Source: Limnephilus marmoratus (Eukaryota > Arthropoda > Insecta > Trichoptera > Limnephilidae). From it: a stretch of 64,000 bases of DNA. Positions 30,733-41,738 of this stretch are shown here, piece by piece. The position numbers and the translations under genes were made by a program. Location of the stretch: positions 54,721,058-54,785,057 of the forward strand of contig OU862919.1 of assembly GCA_917880885.1 (NCBI GenBank). The letters are read 5' to 3'. Positions within the stretch are counted from its first letter, which is position 1. The number at the start of each line of letters is the position of its first letter. The notes below the pieces were generated by a model. That model had not been told where the DNA came from. It did not search any database and saw only the letters and a list, made by a program, of their open reading frames with translations.

Positions 30733-31006
30733 TGTAGTGTTGGTAATATGAGTATCTGTCGGGTAGGTTCGGGAATACCGAACCTAGCCGAAGCGGCCGG
30801 ACATCGGCACAATATAATAGCGAGCACAGAGCTCGTGCGGGTCTTTTCTCGTTAGGCGGCTTACAGCCAACACTGTAAATATTATATTCAATAAACAGTC
30901 TCCGTGTATCAAAGATACTACGTGTTTTAATAAATAACCTTGAAGACATCCAAGAGCGATACTGGAGATAAAGGGCCCAGTATTACCTGCAGTACAGGAC
31001 ATTACA
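30733..31006 (+). repeat. Gypsy 5' LTR
   Basis: 274 bp, tgtagtgttgg...ggacattaca; identical to the 3' LTR by eye. Contains aataaa at about 30889. Confidence 0.94.
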
Positions 31007-31199
31007 AGTGGCGCAGCTAAAAAGGATTACACGCCAGACTGTTTATCAGATTGCGGCAAGTCGTGACAGGGATCGTGACTTGCAAAAATCTCCCGAAGGT
31101 GACAATAAATCACTTGGGGCATCGCTGAAGTGCCATCCATCAGGAGATTTTCAGGGCATAATAGGAGACAGTGGAGAAGGAGGAAAGAAGAGGAAAATC

Positions 31200-31360
31200 A
31201 CGGGACCCTGGGTAACCAAGTCCAGCCCGGTAATACAGGAAAGAAGAGGAAAATTACTTACGGGACCCTGGGTAACTAAGTCCAGCCCGGTAATATACAG
31301 TGGAGAAGAGGAAATTACGGGACCCTGGGTAACTAAGGCCAGCCCGGTATTGATAATCCT
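31200..31360 (+). repeat. Three ~60-bp tandem repeats in gypsy leader
   Basis: Units start cgggaccctgggtaac at 31200, 31260 and 31318, each followed by ..aag.ccagcccggtaat and a gaagagg spacer. They lie between the primer-binding site and the gag start. Confidence 0.85.
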
Positions 31361-31477
31361 GGAAGCGGCTGGGCGCCTGGACTGCAAAGGCGCCGGTTCC
31401 TGGTGTCAGGTTGTTTTGTTTCTTTTTCTGGAAGGTGTTATTGTTGCCGGGTGTGTTTTTTTTTGGTGTGGGCGATC

Positions 31478-33691
31478 ATGGAATCGGGCGGAATTTCCAG
31501 GTTCTCTCACGTTAATGGGGATTGGAGTTTGTTTCGCCTGAGGTTAGAACAGTTCCTTCTAATTCGTGATGACATAAAAACGACTAAGTTAGATGCTTCA
31601 CAGAAACGCGCATATTTGCTAAATCTTCTAGAAGCGGAGACATTAACTCTTTTGATCAACTTATGTTTTCCTTCTAAAGTTACAGACGTGGCATTCGATC
31701 AGTTAAAAGAATTAATTGAGAAACATTGTTCCAGACCGCGATCGGTGTTCAAGGAACGAGAAAATTTTTATCAGGCCAAGCAATTGCTTGGTGAATCAGT
31801 CAGGGATTTTGCAGTGCGTTTACGAGGATTATCTTCGTTTTGCGAGTTCGGAACGCGTTTACCGGAATGTTTAGCTGATGTTTTTGCAATCGGCATTTTG
31901 CCGGGCCGAGCCAAGGAAAAAATTTTTCTCGAGGGGACTAAATTAACGTTTAACAAAATGGAAGAATTAGCAATAACGGTTTCAGTTTTAGATAATCTGG
32001 TTCCGGAAATTAAATCAGAAATGTCCGTAGGGACGTCGGGCGGCGTGAATTCAATTAATCGCTCGTATTCGCCGGGGAGAGATTCACTTCCGGATAAAAC
32101 TCAAGGTTTCCGGAGGTCATCTTCGCGGTCGAAAAGTCCCGAGCCGAGAGGATTCTCGAATATTAAAAAATGTACCATTTGCGGTGAATCACATTTAGAA
32201 AAATATTGTAAATTTAAGAATGCAAAATGTTTTAATTGTCACAAAATAGGGCATTTGAAGAAATTCTGTAAGAATCACAATGTTTATCCGATTTTTGAAC
32301 AATCCCGGGAGAAGGTTATTAATAGGATTTCTTACATTAATCCGTTTAGGGCTAATATAATAATTAATAAATTAAAATGTGCCGCTATGATTGATTCAGG
32401 CGCCAGTATGTCGGTCATGCCGGATTTTATTTTCAACCGATATTTTAGGGATGTAACATTGTCACCTGATAAGCGTACTTTATCTGGATACGATGGTAAA
32501 CCACTTAATCTTGTAGGTAGTGCTTGTTTTACCGTGGAATACAATAATATCAAAAACAAGTTATTATTTACTGTTGTGATTAATGGCTCGGAATTGATAG
32601 TAGGTCGGGACTTCATGGAGGCTTTTAATCTGAAAATAGTTCCAGTGATGGATAATTCGGTTTCAACAATCAAAGACAAAATTGAAATGATTTTCAACGA
32701 GTTTCCAGAAGTGTTTTCGCCGGGGCTGGGTAAATTCAGTAAACATAAAGTGAGTTTCAAAGTAAACAAGGAAGCTCGTCCTGTTTTTTTTAATGCGAGG
32801 CCGGTTCCGTTCGCTATTAAGGAAAAAATTGAGAGAGAATTAGAAGCTATGGTAGCTGATGGTATCATTTCTCCGGTAACCAGCAGTGAATACGCGTCTC
32901 CAATTGTACCGGTAATTAAAAAGAACGGGAATGTTAGGATTTGCGTGGACTACAAGAGATCTCATGACAGACTTGGAAAGGTACCCTCCATAAATGAAGT
33001 TGTTCACAAAGTAAGTTCGGGTAAAGTGTTCGCTAAACTAGATTTAAGACAGGCTTACTCACAATTAGAATTAGCTGACTTTTGCAAAAAGTATACTACA
33101 ATAAATACGCATTTAGGGTTATTTCAATATAACAGACTAGTCTTTGGTTTTAAGTCAGCGCCAGCGATCTTCGCTAGGACTATAGCAAGCTGTCTTCAGG
33201 GGTTGAAGGGGGTGGCATTCTATTTAGACGATATCATCATTTCGGGGGTCAACGAACTGGATTTAGTGTATAACATACAGGCAGTGTGCGCGCGTTTACG
33301 AGAGTGCGGGTTGAGGGTCAACACGGATAAATGCGAATTTTTTGTAGAATCGGTAGAATTTTTGGGGTATGTAATTTCGGGGAGCGGAATCCAACCTCAG
33401 CCAAACAAACTTGAAGCTATAAAAAACGCTCCGTATCCTACGGACGTTCATAAATTGAAAAGTTTATTGGGTTTTCTAAATTTTTATCGGAATTTCATTC
33501 CTAGGATGTCATCAATACTGGAACCCCTGCATAACCTTTTGAAAAAAGGGGTAGAGTGGAATTTCTCAGAAGACTGTAAAGTAGCAGTCGATACCATTAA
33601 AGAATTAATGGGCAACAACACGATTCTTACAAATTATTTTCCGGACTTACCGGTAAAACTGTATACGGACGCTAGTACATGCGGACTCGGG
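31478..33691 (+). CDS. Gypsy gag-pol, first part (gag, protease, reverse transcriptase)
   Basis: I start at ATG 31478 (MESGGISRFS) because the upstream frame is repeat/leader sequence. Gag, then zinc knuckles CTICGESHLEKYC and CFNCHKIGHLKKFC (about 32170-32270), aspartic protease MIDSGASMSV (about 32390), RT from EKIERELEAMVADGIISPV through KLDLRQAYSQLEL to the catalytic YLDD (about 33220), and the FLGYVISG thumb region. The start of RNase H (KLYTDAS) is reached before a one-base loss in a GGG run near 33691 ends the frame at 33700. gag and pol are fused in one frame. Confidence 0.9.
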
Positions 33692-35500
33692 CTGCGTTAA
33701 TGCACGTGTTTAATGACGGCACAATGCGTCCAATTGAGTTCGCTTCTCGTAGTTTGACAACCGCCGAAAAGAAATATAGTATTTTGGATCTCGAAGCTCT
33801 GGCAATTGTGTTCGGGTTAAATAAATTTTTTCAGTACCTTTTTGGAAGGGAGTTCACGTTATGCGTTGACAATATGCCGTTACTAAGAATTCTAGGGGAA
33901 CACAAAAATATTCCGGTTCTCGCAGCAAACCGTTTGCAGAGATATGGCATCATTCTGGCAGGGTTTTCGTACAAAACGGAATTTGTGAAATCTTGTAATA
34001 ACCAAGCAGATTTTCTTTCTCGCTTACCGTTGAAGGACACAGTTGAGGGTTTTAAGGATGATTGCGGGACTGACTTTGTTTGTTTTATTGAGAATTGTGA
34101 CCATGTTAATTTTCAAGCAGTTGTGTTAGCCACCGCAGCAGATAGCGAATTACAGCTAGTGTTTAGGTATTTGCGGCAGGGCTGGCCCAAACGAGTAAAT
34201 CGTGACAGCAGTATATGGAAATATTGGTTGAAAAGAAATGAACTTTCTATCGTAGAAGATTGTTTGTTTTGGCAACATAGAATAGTTATACCTGTTTCTC
34301 TCCAAAGGCAAGTTTTAGATTTATTACACAGGTCACATCTAGGTATTGTAAAAATGAGGGGAATTTCTAAAACATATTTTTGGTGGACTTCTCTAAACAA
34401 AGATTTGGAGGAAGTCGTTCAATCTTGTTCAGATTGTTCGTTGTCAAAACAGTCACCACCCAAAAGTCAATTGACGGTTTGGCCAAATCCAGGTAAAGCT
34501 TGGAGTAGGGTACATCTAGATTATTGTGGACCCCTAGCGGGGAAGATGTTTCTCGTGGTTTGTGACTCATTCTCGAAGTGGTTAGACTGTATCGAGGTGC
34601 AGAAGGCAGATTCAACTCACACGATTTTGGAATTGAGGAAAATTTTTTTCTAATTTTGGCAACCCTGAGTTAATTGTATCTGACAATGGCTCAGTTTTTA
34701 CAAGTGAGGAATTTAGAGTTTTCTTAAAGGAGAACAATATTAAGCTTATGACTTCTCCGGTGAAACACCCCCAGTCAAACGGGCTGGCAGAAAATGCAGT
34801 AAAAATTTCGAAAATGTTTCTCAAGAAACTGTTAATAAACGGTAAATTCCCACTAGATTACAATGTCAAGCTGTTGAATTTTTTAGTGGACTATAGAAAT
34901 TCTTTCCATTGTTCGACAGGTATTGAACCAGCGGTTCTGTTAGTAGGAAGAAGGCTGCGTTCTACGTTCGACAGTTTGTTGCCAGTGAAAAATGGAGAAG
35001 ACTTTTCGGAAAAAGTCAAGGAAGCTAACGTTAACATTTCTAAAGCTCAATCTGATCAAGTTAGGTTGTACAGAGGGGTAAAAACCAGGGTTTTTAAAGT
35101 TGGACAAAAATGTTTGACAAAAGATTATCGTCATGATAATAAAGTCGTTTGGGCTAAGGGTGTAGTTTCTAGAAAGCTAGGTAAAAAAGTTTATATTATT
35201 AAAATAGGAAACACTGATGTGACATGGAAGAGACATGTGGACCAGATGAGGGAAATGTCAGTGAGCTGGAAGGAAGATGGCAAAATTGCGCAGCATCCCG
35301 CGTCTGAAATTTTGAGGAACGAGCCTCATGAGTTAGAGACTGCGACCTTGTTGCGTGGATTGACTGGTTGTTCTCCTGATTCCAGGTTGGTGGGGGAGGA
35401 GGTGGTGTCGGAGCAGGCACGGCAACAGAGACCATGGTCGGGAAGACTGCGTTCAAGTCACAAGGTACCTACAACTTCCAGAGGAGACGGGACAACTTGA
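33692..35500 (+). pseudogene. Gypsy RNase H and integrase part, one frameshift
   Basis: 33692-34653 continues RNase H (FASRSLTTAEKKYSILDLEALAIV, CVDNMPLL, NNQADFLSRLP) and the integrase zinc finger (HRSHLG...CSDCSLSK) and core (HLDYCGPL). An extra T in a run at about 34640-34648 shifts the frame, and the integrase core resumes (VSDNGSVFTS, then SNGLAENAVKI with the catalytic Glu) to the stop at 35500. All catalytic residues of the D-D-E triad are visible. The tail (VSWKEDGKIAQHPASE) is Pro/Arg-rich. Both shifts are in homopolymers, so they may be sequencing errors. Confidence 0.85.
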
Positions 35501-35641
35501 CCCAGTCACCGCGGTTAAATTATGTGTATCTTAAAAAAATTATTGTGTATGAAGTATTACAATTTATGTTAATTGTTATTTAAGTTATTTAAGTTATTTT
35601 GTTATGTAAGTAAGTAGCTTCAGAGTTGAAGGAGGGAGAGA

Positions 35642-35915
35642 TGTAGTGTTGGTAATATGAGTATCTGTCGGGTAGGTTCGGGAATACCGAACCTAGCCGA
35701 AGCGGCCGGACATCGGCACAATATAATAGCGAGCACAGAGCTCGTGCGGGTCTTTTCTCGTTAGGCGGCTTACAGCCAACACTGTAAATATTATATTCAA
35801 TAAACAGTCTCCGTGTATCAAAGATACTACGTGTTTTAATAAATAACCTTGAAGACATCCAAGAGCGATACTGGAGATAAAGGGCCCAGTATTACCTGCA
35901 GTACAGGACATTACA
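35642..35915 (+). repeat. Gypsy 3' LTR
   Basis: 274 bp, same sequence as the 5' LTR; preceded by a polypurine tract and followed by GCTTC. Confidence 0.94.
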
Positions 35916-35920
35916 GCTTC

Positions 35921-36515
35921 TGTTATAATTTTTGAGTAATAGTCGTTTTTCGTTTTTCTAATTAGAGTAGTTAATATATTTTTATACTTCTTATAATATA
36001 ATACAATTTTATTGTTAACTAGTGGTCTTTGTGTTTTTTTTCTAATGGCTTTTATTAATCCTAGAGTAATCCATGGTTTAATTTTCTTTGTTTTTGAATT
36101 GGGGACGATCTGTGTTGTTTTTGTTGCTTCTAAAACGTGTTTAGTTAAAGTTTTTTCAAACAGTAAGGCACTTTAGTTGGTGCATTTATTTTTTAAAACT
36201 TCTTCCCATTTTTCATTTATTAATGATTTTTTTAATAATTCATAGTCTATTTGGGAATATGGAAGATTTAATTTGGGTATTGTGTTTAGTTTTTTTATTT
36301 GTCTCATGTAATATAAGACACGCGTAATGGTCAGTTATATTAGTTTTCCAAACAGTAGATTTAATATTTTTTATTTCATTTAAATGTATATTACACCAGA
36401 TATGGTCTATACATGATGGAGTTTGGTTTTTTATTTCTCGAGTGTTACTATTAATACAAGATTTAAAGTTGAGGTGTGTCATTATGTTAATAAAATTATT
36501 TTTTTCTATTGAGTT
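35921..36515 (-). pseudogene. LINE-A ORF2, endonuclease end and linker
   Basis: Continuation of LINE-A upstream of the gypsy insertion. The minus frame carries the end of the AP-like endonuclease (SCIDHIWCN...WKTNITDHYACLI, with DHI and DH catalytic residues) near 36330-36440, then a degenerate linker toward 35921. The N-terminal endonuclease motifs are missing (5' truncation). Confidence 0.75.
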
Positions 36516-36835
36516 ATGGTTAGCAGAGATGTTTATATTGAACGTTTTCGTTCTGGAAATTTCGACCTGCAGAACAAGCCCCATGGACGGCCGGAGACCA
36601 AAGTTGATAATGAAGAATTGAAGGCTATTGTGGAAGCGGATCCATCGCAAACCATATCCGAGTTAGCTGCAGGCTGCGGTGTTAGTGATAAAACTGTTTT
36701 AATCCACTTAAAGCAAATTGAGAAGGTGAAAAAGCTTGAAAGGTGGATATCTCACGAATTGAGTGGAGCAAATAATACAACAATAACATTCAATGACAGC
36801 TGTCGTGTTTTTAATTCTCTCTAGAAATTTCACAA
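36516..36835 (+). pseudogene. Mariner transposase N-terminal fragment
   Basis: Reads ERFRSGNFDLQNKPHGRPET, VDNEELKAIVEADPSQTI, CGVSDKTVLIHLKQIEKVKK, RWISHELS. This is the second helix-turn-helix, the (V/I)HLK motif and the W(V/I)PHEL-like linker before the catalytic domain of mariner transposases. The first about 50 residues are gone (LINE-A junction) and the sequence is cut by LINE-B. DNA-binding part only. Confidence 0.85.
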
Positions 36836-36940
36836 AATAAAACAAAAGTTCAAGCTAAAACCTAAATATCTATATTTCAATAAGTTTATAATAGTGAAGT
36901 GTTGTTATATCAGTTATATTAGCTAATATTACGTGCCAAT

Positions 36941-37708
36941 ATGACTACAAGAGCAACTGCAAAGACTGCACTAAATAATACAGACATACAACTCCTCCAA
37001 CTCCTTGATAAAAAGTTTGAAGAATTTAAGGTGCAATTTCTGGAAATCGTGAGGAACGAGTATAAAGAAGAAATCGAAGAATTAAAAAATAAAATATTAA
37101 CTCTTGAAAAAAAAATTGACACGAAAAAAAACAACAACCTTGAAAAAAGTCTGGAACAAAACGCCGTAATTCAAAGGGAATTTAACGAATTACAAAAACA
37201 ATTGGACGCTAACGAACAACACGCACGCATAAATAACATAGAGATCATTGGAATACCAGAAAAAAAACAAGAAAACCTGACGGAGATTATCAAAAGCATC
37301 TATTCTGAATTAAAAATAGTAAGCCCTGAAGAAATTGAATACGCCACCCGAGTAACCCCCAAGGAGAAGATCGAAGGAAGACCGCGAAATATTATCGTTA
37401 AACTGAAGTGCAGAAAACAAAAAGATGATATCATGGCAGCAATCCGAACGAGAAGGGGCCTAACAGCAGAGGATATAAACTTGAATGGAAAACAAAGGAT
37501 CTATATTAATGAACATTTAACACACAAAAACAAAATACTCTACAAACAGGTCAGAGAGTTCACCAAAATTAACAAATATAAATTTTGCTGGATAAAAAAC
37601 TGTAAAATTTATGTAAGACTAAACGAAAACTCAGATCACTATTGCATAAACTCATTTATCGACCTAGAAAAACTAAAAAAATACAATATTTCCATCAATA
37701 ACGCTTAG
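36941..37708 (+). CDS. LINE-B ORF1 protein (coiled coil, nucleic-acid chaperone type)
   Basis: 255 codons. Residues 20-85 are Glu/Lys-rich heptads (coiled coil), then NNIEIIGIPEKKQENL, typical of L1-like ORF1 proteins and baculovirus FP-type domains. The C-terminal RIYINEHLTHKNKILY then FCWIKNCKIYVRLNEN matches the FP-like C-terminal domain found in insect LINEs. Known role of the family: RNA binding and RNP assembly. The frame is intact, starting at ATG 36941 after a 105-nt 5' UTR. Confidence 0.88.
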   Translation: MTTRATAKTALNNTDIQLLQLLDKKFEEFKVQFLEIVRNEYKEEIEELKNKILTLEKKIDTKKNNNLEKSLEQNAVIQREFNELQKQLDANEQHARINNIEIIGIPEKKQENLTEIIKSIYSELKIVSPEEIEYATRVTPKEKIEGRPRNIIVKLKCRKQKDDIMAAIRTRRGLTAEDINLNGKQRIYINEHLTHKNKILYKQVREFTKINKYKFCWIKNCKIYVRLNENSDHYCINSFIDLEKLKKYNISINNA

Positions 37709-37774
37709 AACATTCATATTAACCATATTCATATTAACATAAGAACCATCATATTAACTTATTGCATCATTAAA

Positions 37775-40639
37775 ATGGAATCTCTAGAATTATATTATCA
37801 AAACTTAAGAGGCCTCAGAACTAAAACGAACACCTTTCTTCAAAATGTACTATTAAACAACTATGACATTATATGTCTCACTGAAACATGGCTTAACAAT
37901 TCAATATTTAATGAGGAACTTTTCGATCCAAGATACCATGTTTACAGAAGAGATAGAGATTACCATAACCTCAAACAGAATCGCGGTGGTGGAGTTTTAA
38001 TCGCAGTAAAAAATAAATTAATTTCTGAACAAAAAATAGAATGGGGATCAGAGGCGGAAGACATATGGGTAACGATTTCACTTCCCGGTAAAAAAATTCA
38101 CATATGCACTTCATATATTGCACCTGACAGTAAACACCTCATAAATATTATGTCTCACATAAACAAAACATCACAAATTATGACAGATAACAACAATAAT
38201 GATAGTTTCATTTTGGTAGGAGATTACAATCTATCTCACTTACATTGGCTACCAATTAATGAGAACTGTGATTATATGTGTACTGAACCAATCAATTCAT
38301 TGAATCCCGCCCATTTGAACTTTACACAATTTTTATCATTTAATAATCTGAAACAATATAACTCTCAGAGTAATAGTATAAATAATCGCATTCTCGACTT
38401 AGCTGTAAGCAACATACCACTGAAAATTAGGCACAATAATATCTCATTAGTACCAGAAGATATTTATCATAAAACACTGCTAATTTCAATTCCTATTAAA
38501 AAAATAAATAAAAACCTGAAAACTAACGCAAAACAAATATTACTATACAGAAAAGCGGAATATTCAATAATAAACACAAAATTAAACGAAATTGATTGGG
38601 ATCATAAACTTAACCATTTGAATACTCAACCCGCAACTGACGTCTTCTACAACATATTAAACAACATTAAAATAAATTATGTACCAACTAAACCAGCTAA
38701 AAATTGTAATTATCCGCCGTGGTACACATCATCGCTCATAAAAATAATTAAAGAGAAAAATAAATACCATAAAAATTTTAAAAAATTTCAAAATCCACGT
38801 GACTATCAAACGTTTTCTCTCTTAAGATCTAGACAAAAACGTATCGCACAACAACTCTACATTAATTATATACATACTGCTGAAAATAGCATAAATGGTA
38901 ATCCTAAACTCTTCTGGAATCATTTTAATAACATGAAAAAAACACAATCGTCTCTTCCAAGGACGATGCACCTAGATGACAAAAAAGCAGAAAATGGCCA
39001 AGACATATGCAATATTTTCATGGAATATTTCCAATCAGTTTACATAAACGATAATAACCTACCAGACTTCGACATACCAGAAAACACAAATAACATAAAT
39101 ATCACCACGGTCAAATTCACACGAGAAATAATCTTAAAAGAAATAAAAGCTCTTGACATAAACACAAGCGCGGGGTGTGATGACATTCCCTCATACTTTA
39201 TAGTTAATTGCGCGGAAACACTTGCAAAACCTCTCTGCATTATATATAATAAATCAATGAACGAAGGCACGGTACCTGAAATATGGAAAAGAGCCTATGT
39301 AACACCAATCCACAAAAATGGTGAAAAAAATAATGTTAAAAACTATCGGCCGATTTCAAAACTAACAATATTCAGTAAGTTAATGGAAAAAATTGTTTAC
39401 AAATATCTAAGCCCACAACTGAATCACATCATTACAACAAAGCAACACGGTTTTACATAAGGCAGAAATGTGGAAAGTAACCTCGTTCTTCTTACTGAAT
39501 TCATTGTCGATCACATGGACAACCGCACTCAAGTAGATATCATTTATACAGACTTTGCCAAAGCATTTGATAAAATTAATCAAAAACTATTACTCAGAAA
39601 ACTTTGGTCATTAGGTATACGTGGTAATTTATTTCGTTGGGTTACATCTTATATACTCAAGAGATCACAGGCAGTAGCAATAAAGGGTTTCGAATCAGAT
39701 TTCAGTGAAATTTCCTCTGGGATCCAACAGGGTTCACATCTCGGACCATTATTTTTCATTTTATATATCAATGATTTGGTCAATGTTGTTAAATACTCTG
39801 AAATAGAATTATTTGCTGATGATGCCAAGCTATACAAGCCAATAAAAAGTCTAAACGATTGCGTCAATTTACAACATGATTTAAACAATATATTTACCTA
39901 TTGCCAACAAAATCAACTATTTCTAAATGTCTCAAAATGTCATCATATTACCTTTTCAAGAAATAAAAATAAAACATTATTTAATTATTCTATAAATAAC
40001 AACAACATTGCAACAGTCTCAGATATTCGTGATCTTGGAATAACCCTTGATAGTTAACTACAATACAACCTTCATATACAACAAATCACAAATAAAGCTG
40101 CTAAAATGTTAGGTTTTATCATGAGAAACACAAAACTTTTTAATAGTATCAACGTCATTAAGCAACTCTACTTTGCCTACGTACGAAGTCATTTGGAGTT
40201 CGCGTCAGTTGTTTGGTCTCCATTTTATAAAATCCATACGAACAAAATTGAAGCAATTCAAAACAAATTCCTCAAATATCTTTGTTACAAGTCATATGTA
40301 AGATTTAATAATTATGCAGAGGCAGCTTCATACTTTAAAATTGATTCATTGAGTGTACGAAGGCATCATAAGGATGCAATATTCCTGTATAAATTAGTTA
40401 ACAATAATATTCAATGCCCAGAGTTGCTAAATAAAATTCAATTTAATGTACCTGCGCGTACAACACGCTCTTCTGTCCTGTTCAGGGTTGATCAATGCAA
40501 GTCAAACTGCAAGCAAAATTCTTGTCTGAACAGACTATGCAATAGTTACAATAGCATATTATCCAAGGTGGACATTTTCAATTCCGAACCTACCAAATAT
40601 AAGGGGTACATAAAAGAGTATTTCTCTGATGTTTCATGA
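37775..40639 (+). pseudogene. LINE-B ORF2 (endonuclease-reverse transcriptase) with two stops
   Basis: One frame of about 955 codons. AP-like endonuclease: LYYQNLRGLRTKTN, LTETWLN, RDRDYHN, RGGGVLIAV, FILVGDYNL. RT: NYRPISKLTIFSKLMEKIVY, QHGFT, DFAKAFDKINQ, GIQQGSHLGPLFFILYINDL, LFADDAKLY (about 39809). C-terminal: IRDLGITLDS, YVRSHLEFASVVWSP, ARTTRS. TAA at 39458-39460 and 40055-40057 interrupt it; both fit A/C to T changes. Length and order match the intact LINE-D ORF2 (945 aa). Confidence 0.92.
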
Positions 40640-40976
40640 ATATGTTATGTGTCTATGTTTCTATCGTTTATCTTTAATTCTGTTGTGATTTGATTTATAT
40701 GTACAATCTGGCTTCTTATGGTTACCAATGTATTGATATTTTATGTTTTATGTAAATTTTAGTTTTATATACTTAATCTTTTGTTTTATAAAATTTTTGA
40801 TCTCATAATGCTTTATTATAAATTTATTATTTAATTTTTTTTATTATGCTGTTAATCAGAGGTAAAGTCACATGGAGGAAATCCATAATTGGTTTTATTT
40901 TGGCTATACAAACATGTACAAACTGTAAAAATGTAAACTGTCGATTTCCCGAAAATAAATAAATAAATAAATAAAT

Positions 40977-41275
40977 CAACAAACGCGCGTTAGAACGCTA
41001 AACCACACACTGCACAACAGACGGCTACCAAATTAGAGGAGCTTCAATTGGAATGTCTAAGACATCCACCGTACTCTCCGGACCTTGCCACAACAGATTA
41101 CCATTTTTTTCGAAATTTAGATAACTTCTTGCAAGGGAAAAAATTCAACTCCGATGGGCAGTCCAAACCGCCTTCAAAGATTTTATTGATTCCCGTCCGA
41201 ACGGTTTTTTCAGTAAAGGGATCGACGAACTATAATACTACTATATATATACTAATATATATATACTTTGATTAA
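40977..41275 (+). pseudogene. Mariner transposase C-terminal fragment
   Basis: Reads ATKLEELQLECLRHPPYSPD then LATTDYHFFRNLDNFLQGKK, the HPPYSPDLAP.DyhlF motif that holds the last catalytic Asp (here DYH) of the DD34D triad. The first two catalytic residues lie in sequence lost between 36835 and 40977. Ends about 80 bp before the right terminal repeat. Confidence 0.85.
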
Positions 41276-41353
41276 ATAAATATATTATATTTAAAAAAAA
41301 TCGACTTTATGTTCCTCCCATACAAAACGCCAATTTCATATGTAAGGACCTAA

Positions 41354-41600
41354 TATAATTTCAACAACACTACCTACCGAATCGAAATAACACACAGTAA
41401 CAGTGATCCATTAGAAATTTCGCATAATTGTATTTATTAGTAAATAATACAATCCGAAACAGTTACAAGATACGTACAAGTGTTTACTGCATTAATAGTG
41501 ATATGAATTCTGTACTTTGAAACAGGAGAATTTAAGTGAATAATAAATATAAATATCGGAAAATAGTGACAGTGAAATTGAAATATATTCGAAGCTAAGG
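41354..41600. other. Short spacer after mariner
   Basis: No coding seen; may belong to the host sequence of LINE-G. Confidence 0.4.
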
Positions 41601-41738
41601 GGAGCTCTTGTGATTGGCCAACAACATCGCCAACTTTCCTACACTGACCATACAGCTTGCTTGCTTACTTCACTGTCTCAGACCGCTCTTGTGCATTGTG
41701 CTGTTTTTGCAGAAATACAGTCTACTGCTAGAGTGACC

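Larger units (their letters stand above)
30733..35915 (+). mobile_element. Ty3/gypsy LTR retrotransposon, complete, identical LTRs
   Basis: LTRs 30733-31006 and 35642-35915 (274 bp each) read identically; TG...CA ends. Target duplication GCTTC at 30728-30732 and 35916-35920. A tggcgcagc just after the 5' LTR is the likely primer-binding site; the purine tract aaggagggagaga precedes the 3' LTR. gag-pol is in one frame except for two single-base shifts. No envelope gene. Inserted in LINE-A. Identical LTRs mean a very young insertion. Confidence 0.95.
28671..36515 (-). mobile_element. LINE-A, 5'-truncated, split by gypsy element
   Basis: The 3' end (T-rich on the plus strand) starts at about 28671. 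The ORF2 remnant runs on the minus strand from about 36515 down to 29257, interrupted by the gypsy element at 30733-35915. Its 3' terminal sequence recurs at 43588-43727, so it is a dispersed family. The 5' end stops within the endonuclease, against mariner transposase sequence. Confidence 0.85.
36836..40976 (+). mobile_element. LINE-B, near full-length Jockey-type non-LTR retrotransposon
   Basis: 5' UTR from about 36836, ORF1 36941-37708, ORF2 37775-40639, 3' UTR, tail (AAAT)n to about 40976. Inserted in the mariner element. Apart from two in-frame stops it is complete. Confidence 0.9.
28569..41353 (+). mobile_element. Mariner element, heavily invaded
   Basis: The terminal inverted repeat TTAGGTCCTTACATATG... 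starts at 28569; its exact complement ends at 41353, with at least 31 bp matching. Native mariner sequence is left only at 28569-28670, about 36516-36835 and about 40977-41353. The transposase is an N-terminal helix-turn-helix fragment plus a C-terminal fragment. LINE-A (with gypsy inside) and LINE-B fill the rest. TA follows the right end; the left flank is TG, so the expected TA duplication is imperfect. Confidence 0.82.

Noticed and set aside
31403..31477. Longer gag start of the gypsy element
   Set aside because: The extra 25 residues are hydrophobic/Cys-rich, follow directly from the leader repeat, and ATG 31478 gives a typical gag N terminus.
31008..31541. 177-codon frame starting at 31008
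   Set aside because: It runs through the gypsy primer-binding site and the tandem repeats; a by-product of the repeat unit lacking stops.
35216..35640. Envelope gene of the gypsy element
   Set aside because: Only the integrase tail and a short non-coding stretch precede the 3' LTR; no membrane protein frame exists.
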